Assembly: GCF_045062745.1 (NCBI RefSeq)
Contig: NZ_JBJGED010000016.1
Span: 62,001 to 126,000 of the forward strand
Direction: 5' to 3'
Length of the DNA stretch: 64,000 nt
Source: Paenibacillus_AA sp045062745
GTDB taxonomy: Bacteria > Bacillota > Bacilli > Paenibacillales > NBRC-103111
Below are positions 41,501-49,450 of the stretch, one piece after another. The stretch's first letter is position 1. Each line of letters opens with the position of its first letter. Both the position numbers and the translations under genes were made by a program. The notes below the pieces were generated by a model. That model saw nothing but the letters and a program-made list of their open reading frames with translations. It was not told where the DNA came from and ran no database searches.

Positions 41501-44001
41501 TTCGGAATATCGAAAATTGCGCGTCTTCCAGCTTCAATGGACTGGGCGGTCTGCTCCACGAATTGCGCTGGGTTGTCATTCAGCGAAAAGCGAAGCTTGA
41601 GTAGATTCACATCACGACCAAAATTAGTCCCGATTGCCTGAAGATCCCCACCAACTTCCGCAAATCCGGATAGAGCTGGATCCACCACTACGAACGGGTA
41701 CTGTCCAAGCACTTCGTTTGTAGTTTTATTGATTACCTTCAACATGTAGCCGCCTGCGATCAAGCCCGGTATAGTGCTGAAGTTCCCATTCATTTGAGTC
41801 GAGGTAGCTCCTGCCGCTACATTGGCAGCGTTTCTGGGATTAGAACCGTCTTCATTCGTAACTGTAAGCGTAAGATTAGACGGATCGATGCCGACTCCTG
41901 TTACCGTGAACGTGGTCGTATTAACCTCAGAAGGCAACATTTGAGGAATCGTAACTCCAGTAATCGCAATGGTACCGGTTGTAGAAGAGGCATATACCGA
42001 CTCCGCTACAGTAGCTCCGCTGGAATAAGGGACGGTGCTGCCTAGGGAACCGTCGGGATAGCGAAGCCTCTTGTCGAATGCCAGTTGATAGTTCGTCAAC
42101 GGGTTCAAGGCGGATTGGTTTGGAATCTTGAACAAGATACTGGTGTCTTTTACTTCCACTACTTCAAGAGCTATAGTAGTAGCTCCCGCAACTAACCTTG
42201 GATTCTGAATATCGGAAGCATTTGTCCCCAAGTTAGCGCCACTAAAATACAGCGTAGTTGGATTTGTGGTTGAAAAACCAGCGACAGCCCCTGCATGACT
42301 CAATACTCTAGGGCCATTGATGGACAAACTAGGCGGAGTCGGATCTTTCTTGCCCACGGTGAATGCCCGTTCCATGACCGTGACACCAGCATAGGTAATA
42401 CGATACTTATACATTCCCTCATTCTGGATGGTTGGCATTGGGAAGGATACTGGTCCTGCCCCCGTTCCTGTAAGCGTAGCAACCGGTGCGTTCTGAACGG
42501 TTGTAATCTGCATGCCGTAGGTATTACCGGCTGGATCCGGTGCCGTAGAGATCGTGAATGAGGCTGGTGCTGGCGCAGTGCCGGCTTTGACGTAATCTCC
42601 ACACGGTATTGGTATTGTTGATGTCGGACATGTCACCGTCCCCGGAGGAACTGGACTGGTAATCGCATTGCCATCTAGGCGAGGAAGCGTAGTGATGCCA
42701 GTTGGAGCATTAACTGCGAGCGTGAGCACACTATCATGAATCAGGCTGTTCCCAACCTCAACCTCTACCGTATAGGGGGAACCAACTGCGGTTAGCAAGC
42801 CAGCCGGAATCCGATAAGCAGCTACTGTGTTGCTACTGTTCAGGGCAATGGGAGCTGCATCTGGTAAAACTGCTGTACCGTCTTTAGCTTTCAACGTGAG
42901 CAAAGCCGAACTGGACAAGGCTTGCCCGGTTACGAACAAGTCTGTTGCAGAATAGCCTTCATACAAAACGTTCGTATTCAAAGAAAACACTCTTGGTGCA
43001 GCGTTAGCCCCATCCAAATTGTAAGGACCAAAGCGTTGACCGCCAACCATGACCTCGACGAACTTATACTGGAGATCGCCTAATGCAGTGAGATCATCCT
43101 TTAAGTACGCGGAAATTTGCGCCTTAGGCTTGGTAACGGTTGGAGTTTTGATCAAATCTTGTGGAGGGATTACATTCCCAAAGCCATCCTTAACAGGAGT
43201 CCCGTCATTTTCCAACTCGCCAATTTTGGCATTAAAAGCGAACGGCTTCCCATTATCATAAATAAGATTCTTTTGGATTTCATACGTTCTCGAGTTGTTC
43301 ACCGCCATGATCGTCAATGGGTTGTCGCCCGGACGCAAGCGGAAAGCTGCCGTAGAAGATGGCTTGTTAATATCGTCAGCCAAAAAGAAGTAACTGCCAT
43401 TGCTAAAGAAAGCATTCTTAGCCACAGGATCGCCATACAAGTATGCCTTGACTTCCGTCGCGTTTGGCGCGGTTCCCGAAATGTTCAACATTGTCGATTG
43501 TTGCGGGTTCTCGGGATACATCTTCCCATCTTGGAACGGAACGCCATTCACATTGATGGTTTCCAAATTAGTCGTAGGGGTATAGTACACCCAGGCTGGA
43601 GCAGATGAAACAACGCTTGTATCCCCGAGTTTAACAGTAATTTTGTTTAAACCTTCAGTCAGCAGTACATTGTTGAAGACCACATCGTACTGAGAGGTCT
43701 TCTGGGCTTTATTGGACTTATCAGCCACTGGAGATCCGCCCATGCTGACGTTTGTGATCTCGTAGTACAGGTTAGGGATCTGGTTATCGCTAATGTTCTC
43801 GATTGTTACTGGCAGGCTAATCGGATTAGTAGTCAATCTCGTGACCAGAGGTTCTTTCAAATCCGGCTGCGACTCCGAGATGAACAGCCCGTTGATCGTA
43901 ATCCGCGAGGTAGCGGCGTAGGCCGTCAGCGCGGGGAAAAGGCTCATGAGCATAGACAAGACCACGAGGAGACTTGTCCACTTGCGGTAGGACTTCTTCA
44001 A
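38581..44001 (-). CDS. Very large surface protein with C-terminal SLH repeats
   Basis: A 1806-residue exported protein: signal peptide (SLLVVLSMLMSLFPALTAYAA), about 1570 residues of repeated IPT/TIG- and Ig-like beta domains, and three C-terminal SLH repeats. The SLH motifs are HPWARNELDTLYSKGLML with ITRGEFATMLVKIFD, then ITRQDAAVMIARAADL, then FTRAEAAVVAMRVL. Anchoring to the pyruvylated wall polymer is expected. The rest of the protein shows no catalytic motif I recognise, so an adhesive or structural role is most likely. The start is TTG 44001 with AAGGAGG eight bases upstream. It is the largest gene in the window, upstream of the S-layer gene. Confidence 0.87.
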   Translation of the reverse strand: MKKSYRKWTSLLVVLSMLMSLFPALTAYAATSRITINGLFISESQPDLKEPLVTRLTTNPISLPVTIENISDNQIPNLYYEITNVSMGGSPVADKSNKAQKTSQYDVVFNNVLLTEGLNKITVKLGDTSVVSSAPAWVYYTPTTNLETINVNGVPFQDGKMYPENPQQSTMLNISGTAPNATEVKAYLYGDPVAKNAFFSNGSYFFLADDINKPSSTAAFRLRPGDNPLTIMAVNNSRTYEIQKNLIYDNGKPFAFNAKIGELENDGTPVKDGFGNVIPPQDLIKTPTVTKPKAQISAYLKDDLTALGDLQYKFVEVMVGGQRFGPYNLDGANAAPRVFSLNTNVLYEGYSATDLFVTGQALSSSALLTLKAKDGTAVLPDAAPIALNSSNTVAAYRIPAGLLTAVGSPYTVEVEVGNSLIHDSVLTLAVNAPTGITTLPRLDGNAITSPVPPGTVTCPTSTIPIPCGDYVKAGTAPAPASFTISTAPDPAGNTYGMQITTVQNAPVATLTGTGAGPVSFPMPTIQNEGMYKYRITYAGVTVMERAFTVGKKDPTPPSLSINGPRVLSHAGAVAGFSTTNPTTLYFSGANLGTNASDIQNPRLVAGATTIALEVVEVKDTSILFKIPNQSALNPLTNYQLAFDKRLRYPDGSLGSTVPYSSGATVAESVYASSTTGTIAITGVTIPQMLPSEVNTTTFTVTGVGIDPSNLTLTVTNEDGSNPRNAANVAAGATSTQMNGNFSTIPGLIAGGYMLKVINKTTNEVLGQYPFVVVDPALSGFAEVGGDLQAIGTNFGRDVNLLKLRFSLNDNPAQFVEQTAQSIEAGRRAIFDIPNGLSNGAYTLTLLYNDTVVGNPFPYNVSAAATTLNEVAAWSKTNRYKVFDFSAKLDIPTDKVQVVEFRFFNSSNDVVPPTSFTFNYVDPNLPYIESTKRSDGMQLVEGGRNDITELPSTLTITTDLKTEKVNVYIGDYTSSTPIETSLDQFVLNADGTKRLFKYSIPGTFNNGITKVTFIPSTNATPMSKAGENYSGRRQYDLTISNTPYLIVNNIYHGRVVKNPNLEITCVKPTESIATGSCISGKLVNIPIPLGNPYSVEVIVNESKTNTLVAEPDFNTFYVQVGNFVEGKNTIKFNVIKNGQIVTSSSYELFVFSTDAPEFLSIKPVETTDVPKFVLGSQAETYSTNETSVSFSGQFANASEIKLTVRSKDGNGVPVVKYDRRYNNFTSAEPLSANPNFFKRLNSPSAGQFETNPITLATKGETIFEFSITNASGITVMRTITISREPLPFVIKYPTLITNEKGELQANINSNYIEIEMEAEGADSVVFGKDMAVQREVIDENSVKRKRFFYEVDDLKAGKNSIRFTVNRGTQKTNGTFVLYNVDTPVEGAQYKSALKSSIDAFDGKVKLVFPKGTNFIRNEPGAVNQFLTADRKILFGIASQADGRVDKYRHPSVTDGQSPKFPYADTRIGAQYLSEPSGRFRPAGPLIWIDAGSIRKNETDMNKALSGSGRLPYDNETFYSRSKEDQVVPTERGTLTLKYDSIIRDDAWKYVSVYHFDIYEDYTGTTQWRWRNLGGVINTSNNTITVPFDTFGYYQVMYMGSSYDDVTGHPWARNELDTLYSKGLMLNKEASAFVPNDAITRGEFATMLVKIFDIPLQYTEQPTFTDVPRVNILTRLYDYKYIETAAKAGIVRGAALGRFLPDSAITRQDAAVMIARAADLKLASDSTLDKVLANLQKSFTDAEQIDIYARSSVEAVTKAGLIEGKENVLQQGQTKATVRFDPLNTFTRAEAAVVAMRVLQQQKKVPK

Positions 44002-44208
44002 AACCGGTTCCTCCTTATGTTCGATCGTTCTTTTTCTCTCTACTATCTAAACAGGTCCTCGCAGCTACGGTTTCGATCTCCTCTCCCAGAATATGACATG
44101 GCTGATGATGTAGACGCGGAGCCTGAAGCAAAAGTTTCACGTATAGTTGTTATCGGTCAGGGTTGAGTCAAATTTTAGAGATGCCGAAAAATGAAACAAA
44201 CGCAAAAA

Positions 44209-44232
44209 AACCAACCCGTCCCCGGATTGGTT
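44209..44232 (-). terminator. Terminator of the tagO-type gene
   Basis: AACCAATCC pairs with GGGTTGGTT (one G-U), followed by seven U in the minus-strand transcript, 36 bases after the stop. The remaining 200 bases up to the SLH gene hold a TTGACT box near 44160 but no convincing -10. Confidence 0.88.
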
Positions 44233-44267
44233 TCCCATAATCGATATTAATTCAGAAAAAGTTCCAC

Positions 44268-45353
44268 TTACTTGGACGTCGACTTGGAACGCACCCGGAG
44301 GAACAAGTTGATGACCGGACGCTTGCTCTTGCTCACAATGCCGATCCATTCGGCGCCGAGCTGCAGAATAAGCAGGATCACCGCCACGAACACCAGCGTC
44401 ACCCAGAGCAGCGTAGTTTGAGACAACACAATCGCGCACGTCCCGAAGAAAAGGGAAATGCCGTAGATGACCAGTACGGTCTTGCGATGGCTGAAGCCGA
44501 ACTGAAGCAAGCAATGGTGCAAATGATTCTTATCGGCCACCGAGATCGGCAGTTTGTTCACCTTCCGACGAACGATAGCAAAGAACGTGTCGGACAGCGG
44601 AACGCCCAGGATCAGGATAGGCACGATGAAAGAGACGACCGTAGCTTGCTTAAATCCTAAGACGGACAAAGTAGCCAGGCTGAACCCTAAGAAGAGCGCA
44701 CCTGAGTCTCCCATGAAAATCTTGGCGGGATGGAAGTTGTAGAACAGGAACCCGATCACGCTGCCCAACAGCAGCACGCTCAGGACGATAACCGTAGGAT
44801 TGCCCATGATAATCGCCATGACGAGAATCGTACCGGTAGCAATCGCGGATACCCCACCCGCAAGTCCGTCCAGGCCGTCGATCAGGTTCACGGCATTCGT
44901 AACCCCTACGATCCAGAGGATCGTAAGCGGGATGCTCAGCCAACGGGTCTCGAAGGCATCGCCGAAAGGCAGATTCAACAGTTCAATCTGGATATCCCCA
45001 TAAAACACAATCACAAGAGCCGCTACAATCTCAGCCGCCAATTTGACCCGCGGAGACAAATCGAATCTATCGTCCAAAGCCCCGATCAGCACTATGATCG
45101 AACCGCCGATAAGCAAGGCTGAAGCTACTTTCACATTATAATCATCAACGGCGGGAGCAATGACGAAGAAAGCTCCGACAAAGGCGATGAAGATGGCCAA
45201 TCCGCCCAAACGCGGCATAATGCGCGTATGAACTTTACGTTGATTTGGTTTGTCTACGGCGCCAACTAAGAAGGCAAATCGTTTCACAACAGGAGTCAAG
45301 CAAATCGCCAACAAACAAGCCGCGAGAAAGCCGATTCCATATAGAAATACCAT
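44268..45353 (-). CDS. tagO: Undecaprenyl-phosphate sugar-1-phosphate transferase (TagO/WecA/MraY-like)
   Basis: A GT4/MraY-family integral membrane enzyme that transfers GlcNAc-1-phosphate to undecaprenyl phosphate, the first step of secondary wall polymer synthesis. The 361 residues have about eleven hydrophobic spans. The family signatures are KPNQRKVHTRIMPRLGGLAIF, the Mg-binding NAVNLIDGLDGLAGG, NFHPAKIFMGDSGALFLGF, and the basic loop DKNHLHHCLLQFGFSHRK. With tagA and csaB upstream it forms a minimal polymer pathway. The exact sugar cannot be read from sequence. Confidence 0.92.
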   Translation of the reverse strand: MVFLYGIGFLAACLLAICLTPVVKRFAFLVGAVDKPNQRKVHTRIMPRLGGLAIFIAFVGAFFVIAPAVDDYNVKVASALLIGGSIIVLIGALDDRFDLSPRVKLAAEIVAALVIVFYGDIQIELLNLPFGDAFETRWLSIPLTILWIVGVTNAVNLIDGLDGLAGGVSAIATGTILVMAIIMGNPTVIVLSVLLLGSVIGFLFYNFHPAKIFMGDSGALFLGFSLATLSVLGFKQATVVSFIVPILILGVPLSDTFFAIVRRKVNKLPISVADKNHLHHCLLQFGFSHRKTVLVIYGISLFFGTCAIVLSQTTLLWVTLVFVAVILLILQLGAEWIGIVSKSKRPVINLFLRVRSKSTSK

Positions 45354-45522
45354 CTGTCTTCTTGCACCCCCCTGCTTCTGTTCTATCGTTCACGAAGGAG
45401 ACTGGGCAGGTCTCCCTTCTAGGCATGTAGGCCAACGGACACATTATACTCCCTGAACCATAGAATTACCACAGCTAAAAATGGGAAATAAACCGGCATT
45501 TAGGCAGATTTCTCGTGATTTC

Positions 45523-46278
45523 TCACGTTTTCTGGACGTTCTCTTTTTCGCGGATCACTTTCACTGCAAATTTCGGCAACGCAAGCATGCGTTTGTAGCG
45601 CTTCGGCTCCTTGAGCAACCGATGCAGCCATTCGAGCCGGAGCTTGCGGAACAAGGCGGGAGCCCGCTTCAGCCGACCCGAAATGACGTCGAAGCTGCCA
45701 CCCACGCCGATGGTGACCGGAACCTGGAGCTGCGATTTGTAGCGGTCGATCCACGGCTCCTGGCCTTCAACCGAACGGCCGACTAGCAGCAGGTCGGGAG
45801 CGGTCTCCCGGATCGACGCGATCACTTCCGCGTCTTGATCCGGCCCGAAGTAGCCGTCGCGCACCCCGACGATGTTCAGGTTCGGGAATTGCTCCGCAAT
45901 CTTCAGACCCGCTTCCCGAACGACGTCCGGCGCGGCACCGAGGAGATACACTTTCCAGCCGCGGCGCTCGCAAACGGCGAACAGCTTGTGGATCAGCTCT
46001 ATCCCCGGCACCCGCTCCGCGACCGGATTGCCCACATAGGAAGCAGCCCAGACGACACCGGTGCCGTCCGGGACGATCAACTCGGCTCGCTTCATCATCG
46101 CCATGTACTCCGGGCTCTGCAGCGCGGCCATGACCATGATCGGATTGGCGGTTATGACTTGATGGGGCTTCCGGCTCTCGATCGCTTCGGTCAGATACGC
46201 AACCGTATCCGCCATGCTCATCTTGGAGAACGGAACCCCAAATATCGAAACGGTAGAAAATGTCATGCGGTCTTTCAT
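45523..46278 (-). CDS. tagA: WecG/TagA/CpsF-family glycosyltransferase (ManNAc transferase)
   Basis: A GT26 enzyme that adds ManNAc to GlcNAc-diphospho-undecaprenol, making the disaccharide unit of the wall polymer. The 251-residue protein shows family motifs TANPIMVMAALQSPEYMAMM, IVPDGTGVVWAA, the ERVPGIELIHKLF region, and GVGGSFDVISGRLKRAPALFRKLRLEWLHRLLKEPKR. Its ATG overlaps the csaB stop by four bases (ATGA), so the two are coupled. An ATG four codons later is also possible. Confidence 0.93.
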   Translation of the reverse strand: MKDRMTFSTVSIFGVPFSKMSMADTVAYLTEAIESRKPHQVITANPIMVMAALQSPEYMAMMKRAELIVPDGTGVVWAASYVGNPVAERVPGIELIHKLFAVCERRGWKVYLLGAAPDVVREAGLKIAEQFPNLNIVGVRDGYFGPDQDAEVIASIRETAPDLLLVGRSVEGQEPWIDRYKSQLQVPVTIGVGGSFDVISGRLKRAPALFRKLRLEWLHRLLKEPKRYKRMLALPKFAVKVIREKENVQKT

Positions 46279-47420
46279 CCTTTCGGACGCAAAATGGAGA
46301 CGATTTGTTGCGCGGGACGCTGCGCTTCCTGCTGCAGGCGCTCGATCCGATCACGCTTCGCCGCCCTCCAGGCCTCTCCGTGCTCAAGCAGCTCCAGCAC
46401 CTCGCCGGCGACTCGGCCCGGATCGAACTCGGTGCCGTCGGTCGAAGTCGATGCCGACGCCCTCATGTCGAGCCGATGCAAGAACTGGTCGATCTTCGGA
46501 TCGTAGGACAAGCCGGCAAGCGGCACGCTCTGCGAGGCAGCGTAGATCAAGGAGTGCAGCCGCATCCCGATCAGAACGTCGCAAGCGCTCACTTCCGCCA
46601 GCATATCCTGCGGATGCGTAACTCCGCTTACAAGCTGGAGTCGACTCGGCTCGACTGAGAGCTCGCGCAGTCGCTCCATGACGTATCCGGAGGCTTCCAC
46701 ATCGGAAGGCAGGTGGAACGGAAGAAACCGCAGGGTCACTTCGCGTTCCGACAGCGACAACACTTGCTTCAATGTTTCAGCAAGGGCGTTCAGCTCGGCC
46801 CGCTCCTTATTCCAGTACCGTACGGAAATACCCACAACCGGGGCTTGCCCTTCTTTCCCAGACTTGCGCTCAGCCGACTCGCGCAGTCGCAAACCCATTA
46901 CCGGATCCGGAACGACGTCAATCCGGGCCGCAGGTACGCCCATCTGTTGCAGCAGCTCCGCTGACTCCTGGTCTCGGACGGAAAGATACCGGCTCCTTTT
47001 AAAGATGCCCCGAATAAACGGATCATACAAGCGCCTATTGACGGGTCCGATCCCCTGCGCATATATAAAGGTAGGTTTGCCGAACCATTGAGCCAGTTGC
47101 AGAATGGTCAAGTAGTACGGAATCGTGAGCGCACCTGTCGCATCCTGCAGCAAGCTGCCTCCCCCGCTGATCAGGCCGTCGCATTGCCGCAGTGCCGCCG
47201 CAACTTCCCCCAGCTTCATCCGGGGAACGGCTCTTACGCCGTACGTGCGCTCGGTCCACGCTGGATCCGCCGACAGTACGATAGGCTCCACCCGGATGCC
47301 CTGGGCTTCGCCTTCCGCTTGCAGCGCCAGCAGTATGGACTGCAGCACCGCCTCGTCCCCGCTGTTTTGGAACCCGTAATAGCCCGAGATCGCTATTTTT
47401 CGAACAGGTAAGGCGACCAA
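46275..47420 (-). CDS. csaB: Polysaccharide pyruvyl transferase CsaB
   Basis: CsaB adds a 4,6-ketal pyruvate to ManNAc of the secondary cell wall polymer, which creates the ligand for SLH domains. The product, about 381 residues, matches the family: KIAISGYYGFQNSGDEAVLQSI at the N-terminus, SGGGSLLQDATG, KPTFIYAQGIGPVNR, and the C-terminal IGMRLHSLIYAASQSVPLAGLSYDPKI. I prefer the TTG at 47420, which has GAGGAG nine bases upstream; the frame stays open to a GTG at 47450. The start overlaps the DUF5693 gene by 28 bases. Two SLH proteins, the S-layer protein and an SLH protease in this window depend on such a modification. Confidence 0.95.
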   Translation of the reverse strand: MVALPVRKIAISGYYGFQNSGDEAVLQSILLALQAEGEAQGIRVEPIVLSADPAWTERTYGVRAVPRMKLGEVAAALRQCDGLISGGGSLLQDATGALTIPYYLTILQLAQWFGKPTFIYAQGIGPVNRRLYDPFIRGIFKRSRYLSVRDQESAELLQQMGVPAARIDVVPDPVMGLRLRESAERKSGKEGQAPVVGISVRYWNKERAELNALAETLKQVLSLSEREVTLRFLPFHLPSDVEASGYVMERLRELSVEPSRLQLVSGVTHPQDMLAEVSACDVLIGMRLHSLIYAASQSVPLAGLSYDPKIDQFLHRLDMRASASTSTDGTEFDPGRVAGEVLELLEHGEAWRAAKRDRIERLQQEAQRPAQQIVSILRPKG

Positions 47421-49420
47421 CGCTTCCAACTCCTCGCCAAGATTTCCCACACGGCTACGGCAATCAGGCCGATGATCAGCCCCAAGATCAGGCCGTACGT
47501 GATTCGGGTAAGCGAAATCAGAACGGGCGTGTGGATATGCGCGAACGTATCGACCATGGACAATTGGCCCATAACGGCCCCGGCGAACAAGTAAGCCGCA
47601 TTCTTATATTTCATAAACAAGTAGGCGGTCAGTATAAACAGCGGATGCGCAAATAAAAACTCTTTGTTGCGCGGCCGGACGCCCATTGTGTCTTCCAGAA
47701 GGGTACGGAACGTTTTTTCCAGACTAGAGGCTTGTCCTTCGTTGCCGGTCCGGGTCAAATAGTACCAGACGGCGACCAACGCGACGCCGCCAATGACGAC
47801 CATCAGAATGCTGATCTTGGCGGACAATATCGTCCGCGCCCGCTGAATCGCGCCTCGCAGCCCGGGTTGCCCCAAAAACAAGAGGACGTACAAGCCGACC
47901 AGCACCATCGGGAGCAAATGCAGCATCGCCACCCCGCGGAACTGCTCCAGCACGAGGTAGTAGGAGAGCCCGGTTAAAAGCCCGACCACATAGGCAATCC
48001 CCACCACAGTAAGCACCGAAGTCCGCAAAAACACCCACACCGCTCGACCCACGTTAGGCCGGACCCCATTCCGCGCCCATGCCTGAATGGTGCGGATGGC
48101 GTACATCGTCGACCACGTCGGTGCGCAGACGGCTACCCCGAAGGCCATCGCTTGACGCGCGACCGAATTCGAGAGGCCGTACAGGCCGAATATCCCGACC
48201 ACGCCGAGAAGAAACAAGATCAAGACGAGCGAATTCACGAAATACCCGATCGTCAGCGCAATGAACGCCGTGCCGCCAACGAGCAGAACAAGCTTCAGCC
48301 AGCTAATCGTCTTGCCGTGCTCCACGAAAGCGTGGGCCTCGCCCATGTCGAAGCCGAACTTCTCGATCCGCTTGATGGCCCCATCCGGCCCGTTCAAGCT
48401 ATCGATCAGGTTGTCCATATAGTCGTTCATGAAGCCTTTGTCGAGATCTTTGCCCGCCTTCGTGTTCAGGAATACCATCCGGATATCCCGGTCCTTCACA
48501 CCTAAGACGAACTTATCCGCGATCACATCCGGCTTCAGGTTGGCCTCGGTCTCGTACAGCGGGAATACCCGCACCGCATTGCCGCCCAGCTTGTTAACGA
48601 AGGAGACAGTAAAGCCCTTCTGAGGTGCCTTCAGCCGCTCGATCGCCGCCGTACCCATCTTGTATTCTTTCAAGACTTCCACAACGTCCGCGACGTGCGA
48701 TTTCTCGGGATCCTCGTCGTAGCCCGTCACTTGCGCTCCATCGAAGATCACGCGCTTCGCCCCATAGTGGCTGAAGCTCTTCACGACGGCCTCGAACTCC
48801 TCCTTGGAAAAGGGCTGCAAGCGGTTCGACAACCGGGCGACAATATGAAAACCATATTGATTCTTAAGCTTGTCCATCGCCATCGGATCCGGCGGCAGCG
48901 GCTTCGTATTCGCTTCCTCATAAGGAAGCTGAATGATGAGCCCGCTCTGGCCATTGAAGGTCCAAGGCCGCACCTCCGTCTTCACCCGGTTTCGGTACAC
49001 ATTCTCGATCATGGGTTGAAGCGTGTTCTTGGCCTCGGTCGACGTAAACAGCAAATACGTGAAGTTCTCGTTAATCGCCGCGGGCTTGCCGGTCATCGCC
49101 GCATATTCGTTCGCCGTGTAGAGCTGGATGCTGCGACTGTACTTCAGCTCCTCCAAAGTCGCCTCGTAGACGGCCATGGAGTAGACGCCGGCCTCCTTCA
49201 GCCGGGTCAGCTGCTCCTGCACGTAAGCTTGCGGGTTCGGCTTGTATTGCGACGCTTCCAGCAAGTCCCGGTAGTCGAAGACGATCTCGACGTTCTTCGT
49301 GGAGCGCTCCGTCTGCACACGTTCCATGGCCAGCGGCAACGCCGCGATCAAGCCTAAGATCACCAGCACCCACAGCCAGCGGCTCACCCGGCGGTTGTAT
49401 TGCAAATACCGTTCCAGCAC
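47393..49420 (-). CDS. DUF5693-family polytopic membrane protein
   Basis: A 675-residue protein with one N-terminal span (WLWVLVILGLIAALPLAM), a large outside domain of about 320 residues and some eight to ten C-terminal spans. The outside domain looks like an alternating alpha/beta barrel (RLKEAGVYSMAVYEATLEELK; KRVIFDGAQVTGYDED; DVVEVLKEYKMGTAAIER). Conserved DUF5693 proteins have no assigned function. It overlaps csaB by 28 bases and shares its operon, which points to a role in wall-polymer assembly, transfer or modification at the membrane. GTG 49420 has AGGAG eight bases upstream. Confidence 0.88.
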   Translation of the reverse strand: MLERYLQYNRRVSRWLWVLVILGLIAALPLAMERVQTERSTKNVEIVFDYRDLLEASQYKPNPQAYVQEQLTRLKEAGVYSMAVYEATLEELKYSRSIQLYTANEYAAMTGKPAAINENFTYLLFTSTEAKNTLQPMIENVYRNRVKTEVRPWTFNGQSGLIIQLPYEEANTKPLPPDPMAMDKLKNQYGFHIVARLSNRLQPFSKEEFEAVVKSFSHYGAKRVIFDGAQVTGYDEDPEKSHVADVVEVLKEYKMGTAAIERLKAPQKGFTVSFVNKLGGNAVRVFPLYETEANLKPDVIADKFVLGVKDRDIRMVFLNTKAGKDLDKGFMNDYMDNLIDSLNGPDGAIKRIEKFGFDMGEAHAFVEHGKTISWLKLVLLVGGTAFIALTIGYFVNSLVLILFLLGVVGIFGLYGLSNSVARQAMAFGVAVCAPTWSTMYAIRTIQAWARNGVRPNVGRAVWVFLRTSVLTVVGIAYVVGLLTGLSYYLVLEQFRGVAMLHLLPMVLVGLYVLLFLGQPGLRGAIQRARTILSAKISILMVVIGGVALVAVWYYLTRTGNEGQASSLEKTFRTLLEDTMGVRPRNKEFLFAHPLFILTAYLFMKYKNAAYLFAGAVMGQLSMVDTFAHIHTPVLISLTRITYGLILGLIIGLIAVAVWEILARSWKRWSPYLFEK

Positions 49421-49450
49421 TACGTCCACTCCTAACTTTCTTATGCTAGT

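Noticed and set aside
44137..44514. A 125-codon minus-strand frame overlapping the tagO-type gene
   Set aside because: Out-of-frame shadow of the C-terminal part of the transferase and its terminator region; no ribosome site.
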